From the NCBI GenBank assembly GCA_024364735.1, contig JAGFNQ010005259.1, positions 248,001 to 312,000 on the forward strand: DNA of 64,000 nucleotides. Reading direction: 5' to 3'. A model generated the notes under the pieces. The model ran no database searches. It was not told where the DNA came from and saw nothing but the letters and a program-made list of their open reading frames with translations. Below are positions 1-14,800 of the stretch, piece after piece; within the stretch, counting starts at the first letter, position 1, and every line of letters starts with the position of its first letter. A program made the translations under genes and the position numbers. The DNA comes from Boesenbergia rotunda. Lineage: Eukaryota; Streptophyta; Magnoliopsida; Zingiberales; Zingiberaceae.

Positions 1-551
1 CTGTCACCACTCGTGTGAACTGACACTCCCTGGCACGCCGCCCTGTCACGCCGCTGGTGACAGGCGGCGCCTGTCAGAAACTTACAGAAACCTGTCTTTG
101 TCCTCATATAAGACAAACAGTATGCGACAAGGAATGTTGGCTACAAATCGACATAATCATGTAAGAATCCCTGACCCCGTCAGAGAATCCTGACACAGGT
201 CAGACTTGGTCCTTTTCCCCGGCTATATAAGCCCCTCCCCTCCTCATTATCAGGTACGCGCGAAGCCCCTCGTCTACAGCATTTCATCATTTTTCCTGTT
301 CATCGGAGTACTGACTTGACCGTCGGAGGGCCTTGCCGGGACGTCTCCCGGCTAGGTTGCTAACGGTCATCTTCTCCAGCAGGTCTACTTCCATCCGGTT
401 GGAGATTCACCAGGCGACATCTGCTTACGTTCGGTCGAAGGACGCCTCCCACCCGCTGCCATTCTGAGCGAGGACATCCAGTCAGCATCCACGTCATTCA
501 TCTCTATACCGTCATCCAGTTGCGGTCCCATCTCGCTCGGCGACAGGATCA
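1..551 (+). mobile_element. 3' part of a Tat-type Gypsy LTR (truncated by window edge)
   Basis: The sequence closely resembles the second half of the LTR at 34524-35663: the CTGACTTGACCGTCGGAG stretch, the TATATAA box near 225 and the terminal GACAGGATCA are all shared. It stops at GGATCA (551), exactly where the other LTR stops. The following bases (GAACTTTTGC) are not a primer-binding site, so this is a 3' LTR or solo LTR rather than a 5' LTR. The left end lies outside the window. Confidence 0.85.
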
Positions 552-696
552 GAACTTTTGCTATTTATGGAGCTCTTTGAAGAAGAGTGGACGGGACGAG
601 TGGCGAATGTATTTTTGTCCAAAAGGATAAAAAACTGGGGAAAATTTTGGAGGAAAATTTCTTAATCTTGAATCACATAAAATTTTACACTTCTAA

Positions 697-1524
697 GATC
701 ATCTCCAACTAATACACCAAAACATCAAATTTAGTATCAAACTCACACCAAACCACTCCAACCAATACACCAAAACTCATCCCAAATTTGGTGTGATGAA
801 TTGTGCATCACCATATTTGGTGATATACTATTCATGACACCATATTTGATGTTGAAATTTTTTATTTTTTTAATATTTAAAAATTCTTATTATTTTATGT
901 AATCAATAAAATCAAATATAATATATATTATTAAATATTATATTACTAAATATCATTAATAAAAATTAATTTATAATAATTATTTTTTTCATAATTATTT
1001 AAAAATATTAATTATTTATTATAAATATAAATTAAAAAATATAATAGCATATTTTATATTTTAGTTTTTTAAACATAATTATAAAGATTTAATTTAATAA
1101 AAAATTTATTTATTAAGCATATTTAAATTTGAATTATATTTATAAATTATATCACTAATTTTTAAAAAATATATATATACAATAAAATAATTAAAATTAA
1201 GTGTCATTGTTTGTTTTAAATAAACATTATTAATTATGTTAATTGTGTGTGATTTAAAAATATTTTTATATAGATTAGTTTGATGTAAAATTTTTAAAAA
1301 TTAACTTATTAAAATAAATGAAATATCAATTTTAAATATAATAAGTATCACGTAACGTAGATAATTAAATTTTGAATAAGACGAAATAGAATATTCTAAG
1401 GAATATTCCTTTTTGGTGTGATATGGTATTAGTGGGTTGGAGCTGAAATAGTATTTGGTGTTGAAATTGTATCATTTTTATATGAAATTGACATCAAATA
1501 TGATATTTTGGATTGAAGATGGTC
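697..1524. mobile_element. PIF/Harbinger-like non-autonomous element
   Basis: The two ends are imperfect inverted repeats (GATCATCTCCAACTAA at the left; the reverse complement of the right end is GACCATCTTCAATCCAA). Each end is flanked by TAA (694-696 and 1525-1527), the 3-bp target duplication typical of PIF/Harbinger and Tourist elements. The interior is very AT-rich and has no coding capacity. Near both ends there are inverted copies of a 'TTGGTGT/ACACCAAA' motif. Confidence 0.65.
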
Positions 1525-1527
1525 TAA

Positions 1528-2474
1528 GGTAATCACATTTCGGATTATACCCTATTTGCTGACATGACTGATATATTTCATTATCTGAAGTCACTTGTTA
1601 CTTAAACTAAACAGAAATAAATTACATAACCTTAAAATACTCAAGGACATTAACAATAACCTACAAACAAATATGTCTAAGGGCGCATTTAATTTAAATT
1701 TATAATTGATAATTTTGATTATCCATTTGTAATTTCTATTATTTAATCCCATTTAATTTAGGTAACGGGGGATTATCAAGTTTCGATGCATTCTTGCCAT
1801 ATCATTAAACTCAACAAAATGAGAATATAATCCAAAATATGATTATCTCGTAATTTTAAGATTTTTTTTAATTTCAGAGTTAATGAAAATCCAACCATAT
1901 TTAGTCGTTGAGCACTAGCAACAACCGATCATCACAGCAAAGCCACGAGTAACGGTTGGTCGTCGCATCGTGGCGAGCGTAAGCAACAAACGTCATTGCT
2001 CCTTCCTGCAAAAGTCTCGTCAGAAATGATAGGTGGCTCACCGGTTTCGTGAACAGGACGGTTGGCAAGTGGGGACGAGCGAGCGGAGGTGGCAGATGCA
2101 CGATCACCGATCGCGAGAGACGGCGAACCCATGATCGTTGATCGCGAGAGACGGCAACAGCGGTGTTGGGCACACGATCACGTGTATGAGGCGATCACAA
2201 TTCTGTTTGATTTTTTATTATTAAAGTTCAAATTTTTTATTAAAATTTTAATGTGTTTAAAATTTTAATGTGTTCCATCAACTCCTGACTTATAAACTAA
2301 ATAAATCTAATTAAATTTCCGTGGGACTGAATCGATCATCCCAGATTCAATTTGTCTGCTGTCTGATTTATAATTTTTTTAAAAATAAATCAAATAAAAC
2401 CCAACAAAATTATCCCTAAAAATCTAAAATATTAAAACCATCTAAAATATTATCTAAATTTATTTATTTATGCC
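1528..2474. other. AT-rich intergenic DNA, no gene seen
   Basis: No splice-consistent or conserved coding signal was found. A GC-richer island at 1900-2190 contains short open frames on both strands, but none resembles a protein family. A TAA-flanked segment about 1680-2416 (TAAGGGCGC at left, ATCCCTAA at right) could be another small DNA element, but its ends match poorly. Confidence 0.5.
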
Positions 2475-2740
2475 CATGAGTATGACGCAATTGATAATGA
2501 CTCAATTGGGTGATCTCTCACTTCCCGAGTTCGATTCCTTCCTGCTACAGCACGCAGTATGCCGACGAAAAAAATCGCCACATGCTGATGCGTGATTGGG
2601 CCATTGGGTATCGATATCATCAGTGGTTGGGGACTCTCATTGAAGGCTATGGAGCAGGATCGGTCATCATAGCGGATTAGTCGGGCGTAAATTTGAATAC
2701 CCCTTGTAAATAAAAAATAAATTTATTTATTTATATATAT
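2475..2740 (+). mobile_element. tRNA-derived SINE-like element
   Basis: The head (about 2475-2560) resembles a tRNA: an A-box-like TATGACGCAATTGATAATG is followed about 35 bases later by a B-box-like GAGTTCGATTCC. A non-tRNA body comes next, and the tail ends in an A-rich stretch (AAATAAAAAATAAATTT). That layout is characteristic of plant SINEs. Family identity is not assigned. Confidence 0.5.
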
Positions 2741-4225
2741 CACTAATAATAATAATATTCTTATATATTTTTATTTTATTTCCATTCCTATAAAATTTAT
2801 TAAGGATTCTAATATACATTATCCCATAAAAAATATGAAGTCCATATGTCATATACATATTATATTAATGAGTTCATTTTCTTATATTCATTTTAACATT
2901 ATTATACATTATTTACAAGTCTCGTTATACATTCATTCATCATTATTTTTATTTTTTATTAAATAAATATAATTTTAATTATATATATATATATATATAA
3001 TTTAAATAATTATTATTTAAAATAAATAATAATCATATTTTAAATATATTTAATTTGTAAATTATAAAATACCTTAAATATTATTTATAATTTTTTAATA
3101 AGAAAAACATGGTGCACGTCCTCCCATACGATTATTTTTTATAAAAAATTTTCGAGTAACACGTTCATGAGACGTTTGGTATAAATTTGACAATGAAAAT
3201 GATAATGGATTTAATTGAGGAGTTTATGAGTTTGGTGATAACTTAGTGGGGGGGGGGGTGAGTTATAAAATCAAGGGTATTATATCCTTATTTTGTTTCC
3301 GATTCCCGTATATCAAACATCATCAATGGAAATGAAATAGATTTCATTCTCATTTTCACCTTCTAAACCCGCTTACCAAGCACCCCCTCAATTCTTTGAA
3401 CAAGTTAAATGAGGTGACAAAATTTTGGGTGCTATAACATCTATTATCATTAGTTTTAATACCAATGAGGTGTTATAACAGTCTCTAATTACATCTAATG
3501 TGGATGATTATGATGAGGTTAGTGTATTTTTAAAAAAAAAATAAACTAAAAAAATATTAGATTATATTTTACTTCTAAACCAAATGCATTCTTAAATTTT
3601 TATGATTAGCTATTATTATAGTTATACATTATTAAAAATTAAAAAATAAACTAAAAAATCATTTGTATATAAATGAAAATAATAATTTTATATATACGTG
3701 TAATCGTCAATGCTAGACATACAATATTATTATAAATTTAAATTAACTAATAATTTGATTACTATTCTAATAATATCACAATTAATAATATTTATATTTT
3801 TATATCATACAATTAATATATAAAACTTATTTTTTAATCATAAAATGATTCATTTTAAAAACCAACAAATAGCCCCAATAAAAAATACAGAAAAACGTTA
3901 CCGTTTGTAATATAGGATCATAATTATTTTAACGATGTTAAGCGCTTCCAATTTTGCTCTGATTCCATACGAAAAAAATGATTCTGAACGTGCAAGAATA
4001 CAATCGGTGTATTGACTTATGGTTAACATATGGATTAAATCACGATGAAATTAGATATTTATTCTTCTTATATATTAATATCTGAACTAATAACCTTCTA
4101 CTTAAATCATATGAAATTAGGTATTTATTCTTCTTTATATATATTAGTGTCCATAATAATTCTGGTATGAATTGACGAAGATATTAAGACGAACGAATCA
4201 TCTTTTATCATCATATAAGATTCAC
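2741..4225. other. AT-rich intergenic DNA, no gene seen
   Basis: Mostly A/T tracts with short (TA)n runs near 2980 and a poly-G run near 3247. No open frame of interest and no family resemblance. Confidence 0.5.
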
Positions 4226-4675
4226 TAAAAGTGTCAATTTAGATGGGTTAGGCCGAGTTGGATTTTTTTTTAAAAAATCCCAATCGAAACTTGACCGAAT
4301 CCAATTATAACTCGAAACCTCTAAATTCGAATCCGAACCTGACCAACCTGACTAACCTGAACCCGAATAACCCGATTCAAAATAACTTTTGTTTTATTAT
4401 TTTATCTATAATTTTTCATTTTTATCTCAATACTCTATTATTATCATACTAATATTAATATTAATATACATAAAAACAACTTAATTTTCAAAATAAAATT
4501 TAATTTGACTCAATAAAAAACCCATTAAATCCTAATCCGATTTGAAAATTTTGAATCTGAAAACCTTTCAATCCGAATCTGATTCGAATATGAAATTTTC
4601 AATCCGAACTTGGATTATTATTTTGAAACGATTCAGGTTGGATTATCGGATTAGATTCATTTTTGGTATACACTC
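4226..4675. mobile_element. Degraded hAT-like MITE
   Basis: The left end AGTGTCAATTTAGATGGG and the reverse complement of the right end (AGTGTATACCAAAAATG) are weakly inverted. The interior repeats variants of 'CCGAACCTGACC / CCCGATT' on both strands, a style common to plant hAT MITEs. No clean 8-bp target duplication was seen, so the borders are approximate. The open frames here are low-complexity artefacts. Confidence 0.35.
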
Positions 4676-5856
4676 GCGTTTGGCTTATTTCGTTTTTTTT
4701 TTTATTTTTAGAAAATTATACTTTCTAATTTTTAAAAAAATAATTTTATTTGATTCTTTAAATTTTTTTAAAAAATACTATATATTTTCTAAAATATATG
4801 TGAAAAATACAAATCAAATAGTTTTTTAGAAAATTATATTTGTTCAGAAAATAAAAAAATAAGGATAAAAAATAGAAATCAAGATTCAAAACCCCCTCTC
4901 TCTCTCTTTGAATTCCTGCGAGGTGGGCAGATCCTCTGTCCCACTTTATCCTCTGTCTCGCCTGTTCCATTCGTCGACGACGGTCGGCGAGTCGTCCGAT
5001 CGTTGATCGGACATCACCGACGACCTCCGTCCGTCGTCTCGAACAAAATTATACCCTAGGGGTATGGTGAACCCGTCGGGATCATCACAATTGCAATCTT
5101 ATCAGATTCACCGTCGAATTCGGCGAGATTGCAATTGCGGCGATTCCAACTGGTTCACCATTATTTCAGGATATCATTTGATTCGGGACGACGATAAAAA
5201 ATCATCGATGATATCCGATCGACTATCGAACAACTCGTTGATCGTCGCTGATAAGTGTGGGACAAGCGGGATAGAGATCCTCTGGGATAGAGGATCCTGT
5301 CTATCTTACGAGAGCCACATATTTTCGGATTTGGCACATATGATAATTTATTTATAGCGGGCAGGATTCAAGCCCCAAAATGTCTGTATTAGTTTTGTCA
5401 TATACTTAATATCTATGCTACTAATAAATCTGTTTTCATCGTTATGGGATCATCGAGGGACCGTTAAAATGACTATTTCATATTTTATCCGCGTGAATGC
5501 CGCATACCAAAATAAGCCAAAACCCAATCGCTACGCGTCACAACTTGTTTCTCCCACTGTGCAGGTGCCTGCGAGTTTGAAATCTTTTGAAATCCAACCA
5601 ACAGAACAGAGCCATAGAAGGACGTCAAGCGGGCGGGCTCACCAGTCGTGATCTTCCACAATTACCCCTAAATTATCGCAACCAATCAAACAAGCGCAGG
5701 GGCATAACAGGTAAAACGTATAAATCACCGGTCACCGACGTTACCACAAATAAGAGCGAGGAGTCACTGCCTTTTGTTTCCGCGCCCGTTACTTACCGTT
5801 CTCAGCTCTCTTTCTTTCCTTTCTTGAGTTCGAATTTGGGGTTTAGGGTTTCAGCG
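4676..5856. promoter_or_regulatory. Upstream region and probable promoter/5'UTR of the DRP1 gene
   Basis: No conserved coding sequence is seen. The last 100 bases before the start codon are CT-rich (CTCAGCTCTCTTTCTTTCC and following), typical of a plant 5'UTR, and GGGTTTAGGGTTTCAGCG stands directly before the ATG. TTTAGGGTTT is a telo-box-like motif often found near transcription starts of plant housekeeping genes. No convincing TATA box is visible, so the transcription start is not placed. Confidence 0.45.
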
Positions 5857-8800
5857 ATGACGACGATGGAGAGCTTGATCGGCCTGGTGAACCGTATTCA
5901 GAGGGCGTGCACGATGCTTGGGGACTACGGCGGCGCTGACGGCGCTCTGCCGACTCTCTGGGAGGCGCTTCCCTCCGTCGCCGTCGTCGGTGGACAGGTC
6001 TTCCTCCGATCTCACTTTCCTTGATGTACAACTTGTTTGATGTGTTCCCGGTCGCAGAGCTCCGGCAAATCGTCGGTTTTGGAGAGCGTCGTTGGGCGAG
6101 ATTTCTTGCCGCGTGGTTCTGGTAGGGTTACTCTGAGATCGATTGGTTTTGGATGACTGCCGTTGTCTTATTTGAGTCTAGTTTTAAGAAGTCTTTTTCT
6201 CACTCACTGTGTGATTTTTTAAGGAATCGTGACGAGAAGACCGCTGGTACTGCAACTTCACAAGACAGAGGAGGGGAAGCCAGAATATGCTGAGTTTCTT
6301 CACTTGCCAAAGAGAATATTCACCGATTTCTGTATGTTATCGTTATATATATATATATTTATTTATTTCACATTCTCAGAAAAATATTATATTTCCCTCA
6401 ACTAGCTACTTATATGGTAGTTGATTGCTTCAGTCTTGAGTCCCTTGACATGAAATTGAATAAGGAATTTATGGACTTAATATATATGCGCACGTGAGTA
6501 TGTGTGTGCGTGCTGATGTATTTGGGTTCATTTGAAGCTGTGAATCTTTAATTCCCAATATACTACCTTATGTTTCTTGCTCAAAGTCTCTTCTTTATTT
6601 ATTTCCATGCACTTGTTTGTTAATACAGGAATCTATATTATTAACTGCTCCTATCTAGTAAGATTCTGAAGCAAACAACTCTTCTAGTCCAGGAATTTCC
6701 CATCCCATATAGAAATCGTCCTCTCTTTCTTGCTCATTTTTGTCAGCTGAAATAATCTAGGGAGTAATAGGGTATTTGTTAGATAATTATTATTGGACAA
6801 GTCAAATCACTACCAAAGTAGAACTTGTCCATACTAAATGGGCATAGTAAAAATTGTAATTGACATAGTATAAGTTGATATTTTACTATACCTTTGGCAG
6901 CACTTCTAACAGCTATATTTGACAAATTGAAAATGACCTAGTGTGTATTTTTACAATACCTATGACATCTATATTTGATGTAAAGGCAACTGTAATCCTA
7001 TATAAATAGATGAATTGGTGTAATATAAAGCAGGAACATTAATTCAATTAAGCTCTTCATCTCATTTATTGTGTTCCTTAGCATAGGTGATGAATCAATA
7101 AGAGTCTCTTCTCCATGGAGTTGAACATCCATGCAACAACTACAGTGTTGCATGCAAGCTGCATTTTGTACCTTTGTTCTAAAAATCAGCCTAGGCGGCC
7201 ACCTAGGCGCTAGGTGCCAGCCAGCCATATCGAAAACATGCTAGTTGGTCAGCCTAGACGGCCTTGGCGCTTAGGCATGATTCGGCGGCCCTAGGTGCTG
7301 ACTAATCAGTCGAATCATCTAGGCGCGTGGAAATAATGCAGGTTTTCATGATTTTTTTTTTAGTTTGGGCTTTTAAATTTAAAGCCTAATTAAAAAAGGT
7401 AATTCTAGATGGCTAGAATCTAGCTAGCTAGAATGAGTTTTTATAAATAAAAAAATATTAATTTAATATGAAAATAAATAAGAAAAAAATATAATTTAAT
7501 ATGAAAATAAAAAGGTATATAATTGGATTTAAACACCTTTAATGTTCTTAAAAATTATAAAAAAATCATAATAGATTTTTATAAATTAAAAAATTAATTT
7601 AATATGAAAATAAATAGAAAAGGATATAATTAATATGAAATAAATAGGAAAAAATATAATTTAATATGAAAATAAATAGGAAAGGATATAATTTGATTTA
7701 AATATTTTAAATAATGATTTAAAAATTAAAAAAATTTTAGCTGGTTAGATTCTAGCCATTCTTAAAAAAAAACTGAAATGTAACTTTTTTTTTTTTTTGT
7801 TATTGGGCTTAAGTTTTATAAGCCCTAAACTTTGGTCTAACAAGAAAATCAATCTGTTGGCTTGCCCTAGCGGCTAGCACCAAACTTCATCTTCATGGCA
7901 CCAGAGTTATAGAATGTGATTTATTATGTAATTTATATTGATACCGTGGAATCCGCCTAGTCCCCGCCTAGGCACTAGGCGCTGGTCTGACGCCCGACTA
8001 GCGCCTAGCGAATTTTAGAACCTTGAATTGTACTAATGTGTATACTCTCTTGGATTTTTAATTTAGCCATCAACCATTCTTAATTATTCTTGTGCTGAAG
8101 AGCATTTTGCATAGTTCAGACCAAGTAGGGTAGTTCTCCTCATCGAGGAGAAACAAAATCAGAACAGTTTCAGAGCTCTCAAGATGAACTGAGGAAGAAT
8201 GGGGAAGAGCAGTCAGGACCTTGTTATCAATGGCCACAGTTCGTTATCTTCCTCTCACAACCTAAGGCATTGATATCATATAGAATTTTGATAAATTTGG
8301 GAGAGAGAAAAAACACATATAGATAAGAAAGAATAAAATATATGAGATCAATTATCTTTTTTTTTTTTGAATAAATTATTTTTTTAAAAAATGAATTGTT
8401 TCTTATTTGCACTGCACTGATTCATTTGTTTATATAGGAATGACTGTCGCTTCAATATAGAATATGACCGCATAGGTGTTGCTATTATGCAATTTATAAT
8501 TGTCAAATATGGCTGCTGTAGGCATTGCCATATATATAGTAAAATATCAACTTGTACTATGCCAAATTAAAACTTTTAATATGGTAGTAATTTGACTTGT
8601 TCTATAATTGTTAATTATAAATGATATTCTTCTCCTTATTTGTTATAATTTTCCAAGAAATAGTAGTTGTAATTTGTTCAATCTTTGTACAAGTCGAGCG
8701 TTATTTGTTTTACACTACACCTGTAAATGTGTCTCCATTTTTCAGATCTGTATGAGCATCAAAAAATTTATTAACACAGTTCTATTCTTTATTCTCTATG

Positions 8801-11800
8801 TAGCTCTTGTGCGAAAGGAAATTCAAGATGAAACAGACAGGCTAACAGGCAAAACCAAACAAATTTCTCCTGTTCCAATACATCTTAGCATTTATTCTCC
8901 CTTTGGTAAACATTATATCTGTTACCTTTCATTTTAAGTTTATTGGTTCATTTTACGTTGATGACTTGCCAATATTTGCAATTTAATGTGTTTGCACTAC
9001 AATTTTGCTTTGTTGAAAAATCATGTTATTTTGAGATTTTCTTCACTGTTATTAGTGATTATGTGGAGACATTCTTTATTCTTAATGATGTGTCTTTGTA
9101 TGAATAACGGTGCACATAGAAAAATAGTTGGCTCAATGTCTTGGGTGCCGTGGCCTGGGAAAGTTGAGCTGGGAGGACAACTTATTGCCGCATAGTATAG
9201 TAGTTCCTAGGTCCACTGTCAGTGGTCTGATTGGTAGACAAAATGATGGCTGGATGAGGCACTTCCCTCAAAAGGCATAATGGTTCACCTAATAGGAAAA
9301 GCAAAGGTCCAACCAGTAGGGAGCTACGAATTTGGATGTTGAAGATTTTGGAGGTTGTTGGTTCGCCTCCAGCTCATGTGGATGCAGGTAGTGTCCATGG
9401 TACAATCTTAAAAAATGAATCAACTCTTTATTGGAGTTCTTGCTCATTGACTAACAGGCTTCGATTTCAGTACCTAACATTGCCATGCGTCTGGTGCTGC
9501 CAGTTGTCTGCCCAACTGTGTCATTAACAACACTTGGACTTTGTGCTGGACCTGCTGGAGGTCATTGTTAAGCTTTTCTTTTTGGTAAATGGCTTTAAAT
9601 TAGAATAAGATATGAATATATTAATTGGAAGTATAACATTTAGGCTGGTCTCTAGAATCTTATAGTAATCTTGTTGTGTTTTTTTGTAAAAACACTGGTT
9701 CTCGAATCTTTGTGGTTTGAACCACTAAGTATAGTTCTGTAAACCATTTTGCCTTTGTTTATCTTGATTGTATAAATTGTCTTCTATACTTTTTTCCCCT
9801 TTTCAAATTGATTTCACTATAGCACTTTTTTGATGTTTTACATATATAGTAGATCTAGGATAAAATTATATGAATCTTATTGTATGTATAAAGCATACAC
9901 ATTACATGTGTATAATCCTAGAGTCATATTTGGTAGGGTGGATTGGTATGGGTATGGTTCAAATGGACAAATTGCGGTGGGATGATCATTTCTTGGACAG
10001 GCTGAACAGGTTAAACATGGTATATTGGATGAAATGAGGATGCCAAACTAGCTAGATGGGTAAAAATAGAATATATTATTCCACATATCATACGTTTTCA
10101 TTAAATGCAACTCAAAGAAATAAGGATCATTCAGCATATCATTACATTCTCACTCCCATTCTAATTTAATTCCCTCCTATCAATCATAGCATAAACCTAA
10201 AACACCAATGTGGGACTAAATCCACTACAAATGCCCTACTAACTCCAACCCACCTAGCAATCACAATATCAAATTCATCCTGCAATACAATTTGTAGAAA
10301 TTCATAAGTAGGAAAGTTGTAATTGTCATTTCCAACTAATTTGTAGATAATTTTGGTATCAATCGGGATTACATTAAAAACATAGATTTCATAGAGGAGG
10401 ATCTGAGGAAGACCTAAGAAGAATTCTTTGAAAAAAAATATGGATGATTTTTTTTTTTTGGGCTAACGAATGGGAAGGGATCCATTTATAGTGGGCCTTA
10501 ATTTGGCCATTATATTGTTTTGTCATTGTTACAGGTCCCATCTATGGAATATTATCCCTGCTATATGTCATCTTATTACGCATGCTCAGTTCTAGCTTTA
10601 GGGAGTTGTTACAGAGTGAAAAAAATCCTTGTTTTAAATTTTAACTGTTACCTGTTCTGTATACGATGTATGCATTTGTTGTTTTTGTAATTCATTTTTG
10701 CATCTGATAACAACTTTAGTCTTGATTATCATTACACGTCTACAAATTGCAAGTACATTTTTGCATTTTCATTGTTTTCATTTTATACATAATTTTTGGG
10801 ATATATATTTTTTTTATATCGATGATATTTTTACCTTTGCTTATGGCAGTTGTGAACCTAACACTTATTGATCTCCCTGGTCTAACAAAGGTTGCCGTAG
10901 GTATATTTGACGTTGACTTTTTTGCTGTGTTTTTTGGGAGAAGTTTTTTGTTTTCATAATCTCAATTCAACCAATTCTATCTTTTGCAGAAGGGCAGCCT
11001 GATAACATTGTCCAAGATATTGAAAATATGGTCCGATCATATGTTGAGAAGGTATTTTATGCCCATGGACAACTTTCAAAATGGCTTAACAGATAGCATG
11101 GCACAAACATGATCTTTAACTTGAATTGCCAAGATAAAATATAAAAGTGTCACAATAAGGCCATCTCCAATCGTTAGAGCTCTAAATGGGTTTTTTTGTG
11201 GTCCCAAATATGCCACATCAAAAAGTATAAAAACCTACTACTTTCTCCACTATTAAAAAATCTCTCAACAACTTTTTTATGGGCCTTACACTATCCAATC
11301 ACACATTTTTATTTACTATTTTTTCATTTAATATCTCTATGGCCCCACCCACATCCCCAATTTTGAGAGAAAAAACAGCTTTGAAATTTCACTATTGCTC
11401 TTAAAATAAAAAATTCAAACCTCATGCTCACAATGGTTCAAGCTTTTTTGTTCAACTTTTTGGTTTTACAAACCTCTCAAAAAACCTTCCATTGGAGTTG
11501 CCCTAAGACACGGATGAAAATGGGTCATAACACGAACCATTATCAATAAAATTAATTTAAAAACTGTAGAAAAATTTTCATGTCAGATAATGTGAATCTG
11601 TCTATCAACTACTAATTTCTATCATTTGCATATTGTGCCTTCTTCATACATTAAATTCACTTTTAACACCTTTATGTTTCTTGTGTATGTGCATTGTGTT
11701 TTCTGATCTAAGAGGGACGACAGTGGGTTGGATATCCACATTTTTTGCCACTACCCAAATCCATACCCCTTTTAAATATCTGCTATTTGAACTCATTTAA

Positions 11801-14800
11801 ATATTTGATTTAAAAAACAAATTGGGTACCTGCTGTTACTATCCGCACCTGACTTAAATAGTAGGTAAAATATGTGGGTACCATGCCCCCCCTGCAATTT
11901 AAGCAAACTCTAACCAACCTGGACCTAGTTCTAGAACATAATTGAACTTGTCTTCACGGGATGGACTGATGGTTAGTATATAGTGTTGCCAACTAGAACA
12001 TAATTGAACCTGAGCCCAACATAAATGGGTCCCGACAATACCTGTAGGTATCCAATTATCGTTTACTCATTGTCAACCCTACATCATACACTATCAATTG
12101 TGTTGTGCCCAATATTTGTCGCATTTGTTCCAAAACTTCTGGTTATATTTACCTTTTTTCATTTCATAGTTCAGTAATGCACTTGTTACTATTACCGTTT
12201 TCCTTTCTCTGTCATGGTATCCTAGAATTTCCTTATGCAGTATGATTTGATTTGGTTATCGTTATCTATTTACCAGTGTGACTATTCTTATCTGGTTTGA
12301 CTTTGACCTCTCCTCCATGTGAATTTTTTTATATCTTATTGTTCTCATATTTACATATTATTTTTTGCAGCCAAACTGCATAATATTAGCTATTACCCCT
12401 GCCAATCAGGATATTGCAACCTCAGATGCCATCAAGCTTGCTAGGGAAGTTGATCCAACAGGTCCAAAAGATGTTTGTGTTTCTTTTTGATTGTAAAATT
12501 AATATTGTGCAAAATTGGTAACATATTTTGCGATTATGGCAAGTGAGCCTGTACAAACTTGCTTAATAGACTTGTCTGAAATTTGGTCAGGTGAAAGAAC
12601 GTTTGGGGTGTTAACAAAACTTGATTTGATGGATAAAGGAACTAATGCACTCGATGTATGTTTAATTTGTTAAGATGCTCATTGGTTATTTTTTGTGCAA
12701 ACATGCTTGATATTTATTCATGTGCTTCATTTGATATGTGATTCTTTGTTGATCAGGTTCTTGAAGGAAAAGCCTATAAGCTTCAGCATCCTTGGGTTGG
12801 AATTGTCAATCGCTCTCAAGCAGATATCAATAAAAATGTTGATATGATTATTGCCAGGCGAAAAGAAAAGGAGTATTTTGCAAATAGTTTAGATTATTCA
12901 CATTTATCTAGTAAAATGGGTTCAGAATATCTTGCTAAACTTCTTTCAAAGGTACAACAGACTTGATTCTCTGCATTTTCTCTCAAGTTTGAGAACTGAC
13001 TTTAAAATTTGTTTCAGCATTTGGAATCTGTAATCAGGGCTCGAATTCCTAGCATTACATCTTTGATAAACAAAACCATAGATGAACTCGAATCAGAGAT
13101 GGACAATCTTGGCAGACCTATTGCTGTGGATGCTGGGGTAGGTGTGCAGTGGATGAGTTGATTTAAAGACTCATTTTTCTCAATTCTGTATTGTTCTATT
13201 ATTAAAATGTATTTCTTGCTTTGCCAGGCTCAATTGTACACTATATTGGAACTGTGCCGTGCATTTGATAAGATATTCAAGGAACATCTAGATGGAGGGT
13301 AAAGACCTGCTTTTATCTATTTGATCGCTCTATTATTAGCAGCTTATACATGTGATTATATACTTGGCTTTCATTTATGTTGAATATACATATTGATTGA
13401 GTGTTAAGATATTTTCATCAATTTGTCAATACAAAGACCACAGGGTAAGTTACATCACTCGATCACATGGCAAAAATAATCTGTAATAGAGTTGAGTTTA
13501 TTGTGTGTGATAGTTCGATTGCTATCATTTTTGTATTTACAGGGTTGTTGATAATGGTTGAGAATGATAATGTTTTCTAAAATTTTTATTTAAATTTCTT
13601 GAATCTATTTCAGGTATGTTAGCTAATGTCAATAAATTCGGATTGTTGAACAAAGTGGTTTTATTATGCCGCTTTTAAATATGCTGAAACAGAAATTAAA
13701 TGAGGATACAGTAAGGGATCAAGTCCAATAACGTAGGAGGATTCATATAGCCAACTGCACTTAGTGAGATAGAGGATTAGTTGCTGTTGTTATAGAAACT
13801 AAATTTCATATCAAAACCTGGCAAAACATTCCAGTGCCATCATAACTTTGCTCACATTGTTTGCAAGATTTGTTGATCATCTAAAAAACTTCCAACTATC
13901 CAAGCATGATTAAGTTCCTCTCACCTAGGAGGCCGCTCAGTATCGTGATTTACCTCTCTTTCACAAACCTTGGGGTGAGAGTGGAGGGGCGTCTGGGGTG
14001 AGCGTTATTACCTTTTGCATCACATGATTATTTGTATTTACTTTTTTTTGATTTGTTTTTAATGCTGGAAAGGCTTTTTCAGTTGCATTTGGATCTGAAT
14101 TATAGGATTCATATCTAACATCCATGAACTGACTTTCCTTTCTTTGCACTGTTACGCAAAACGAGAGTCAATTGTCACATGAGGAATTGTCAAAATTCTA
14201 GGAATTTATGCTTACCCATGTTCATTTTCATAAAAATACCAGAGCATGTTGTTTATCCCTGTGCATTTTGTTCCTTATCTTTAATGTTTAAACATGTGTG
14301 GTGTCGGACTCAATATATATTATTATTATTTTGGACTCAATCTATATCATTATTTGAACAGTCGTCCTGGTGGTGATCGAATCTATGGGGTCTTTGATCA
14401 TCAGCTCCCTGCTGCTTTGAGGAAGCTTCCATTTGATCGTCATCTTTCCCTACAAAATGTGAAGAAAGTTGTCTCAGAAGCAGATGGTTATCAACCACAT
14501 CTGATTGCTCCTGAGCAAGGTTATCGCCGCTTGATTGAGAGTTCTTTGAATTATTTCAGAGGTCCTGCCGAAGCATCAGTTGACGCTGTAAGATATTATG
14601 TCCTTATTATTATTATTATTATTATTCCAATCATAACTACTTATTCAAGTACCTTTTTTAGCTGTCCTTGTTTGTTGTGACCGCAGGTACATTTTGTTCT
14701 CAAGGATTTGGTACGGAAGTCCATTGGAGAGACACAGGTTGGTTACTGAAGTCAATACCATCTCATTATTCTAATCCACTGAATTTCCATGCACATGCTA

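Noticed and set aside
1901..2268. Overlapping frames near 2 kb
   Set aside because: A short GC-richer island in AT-rich DNA with frames on both strands and no recognisable domain.
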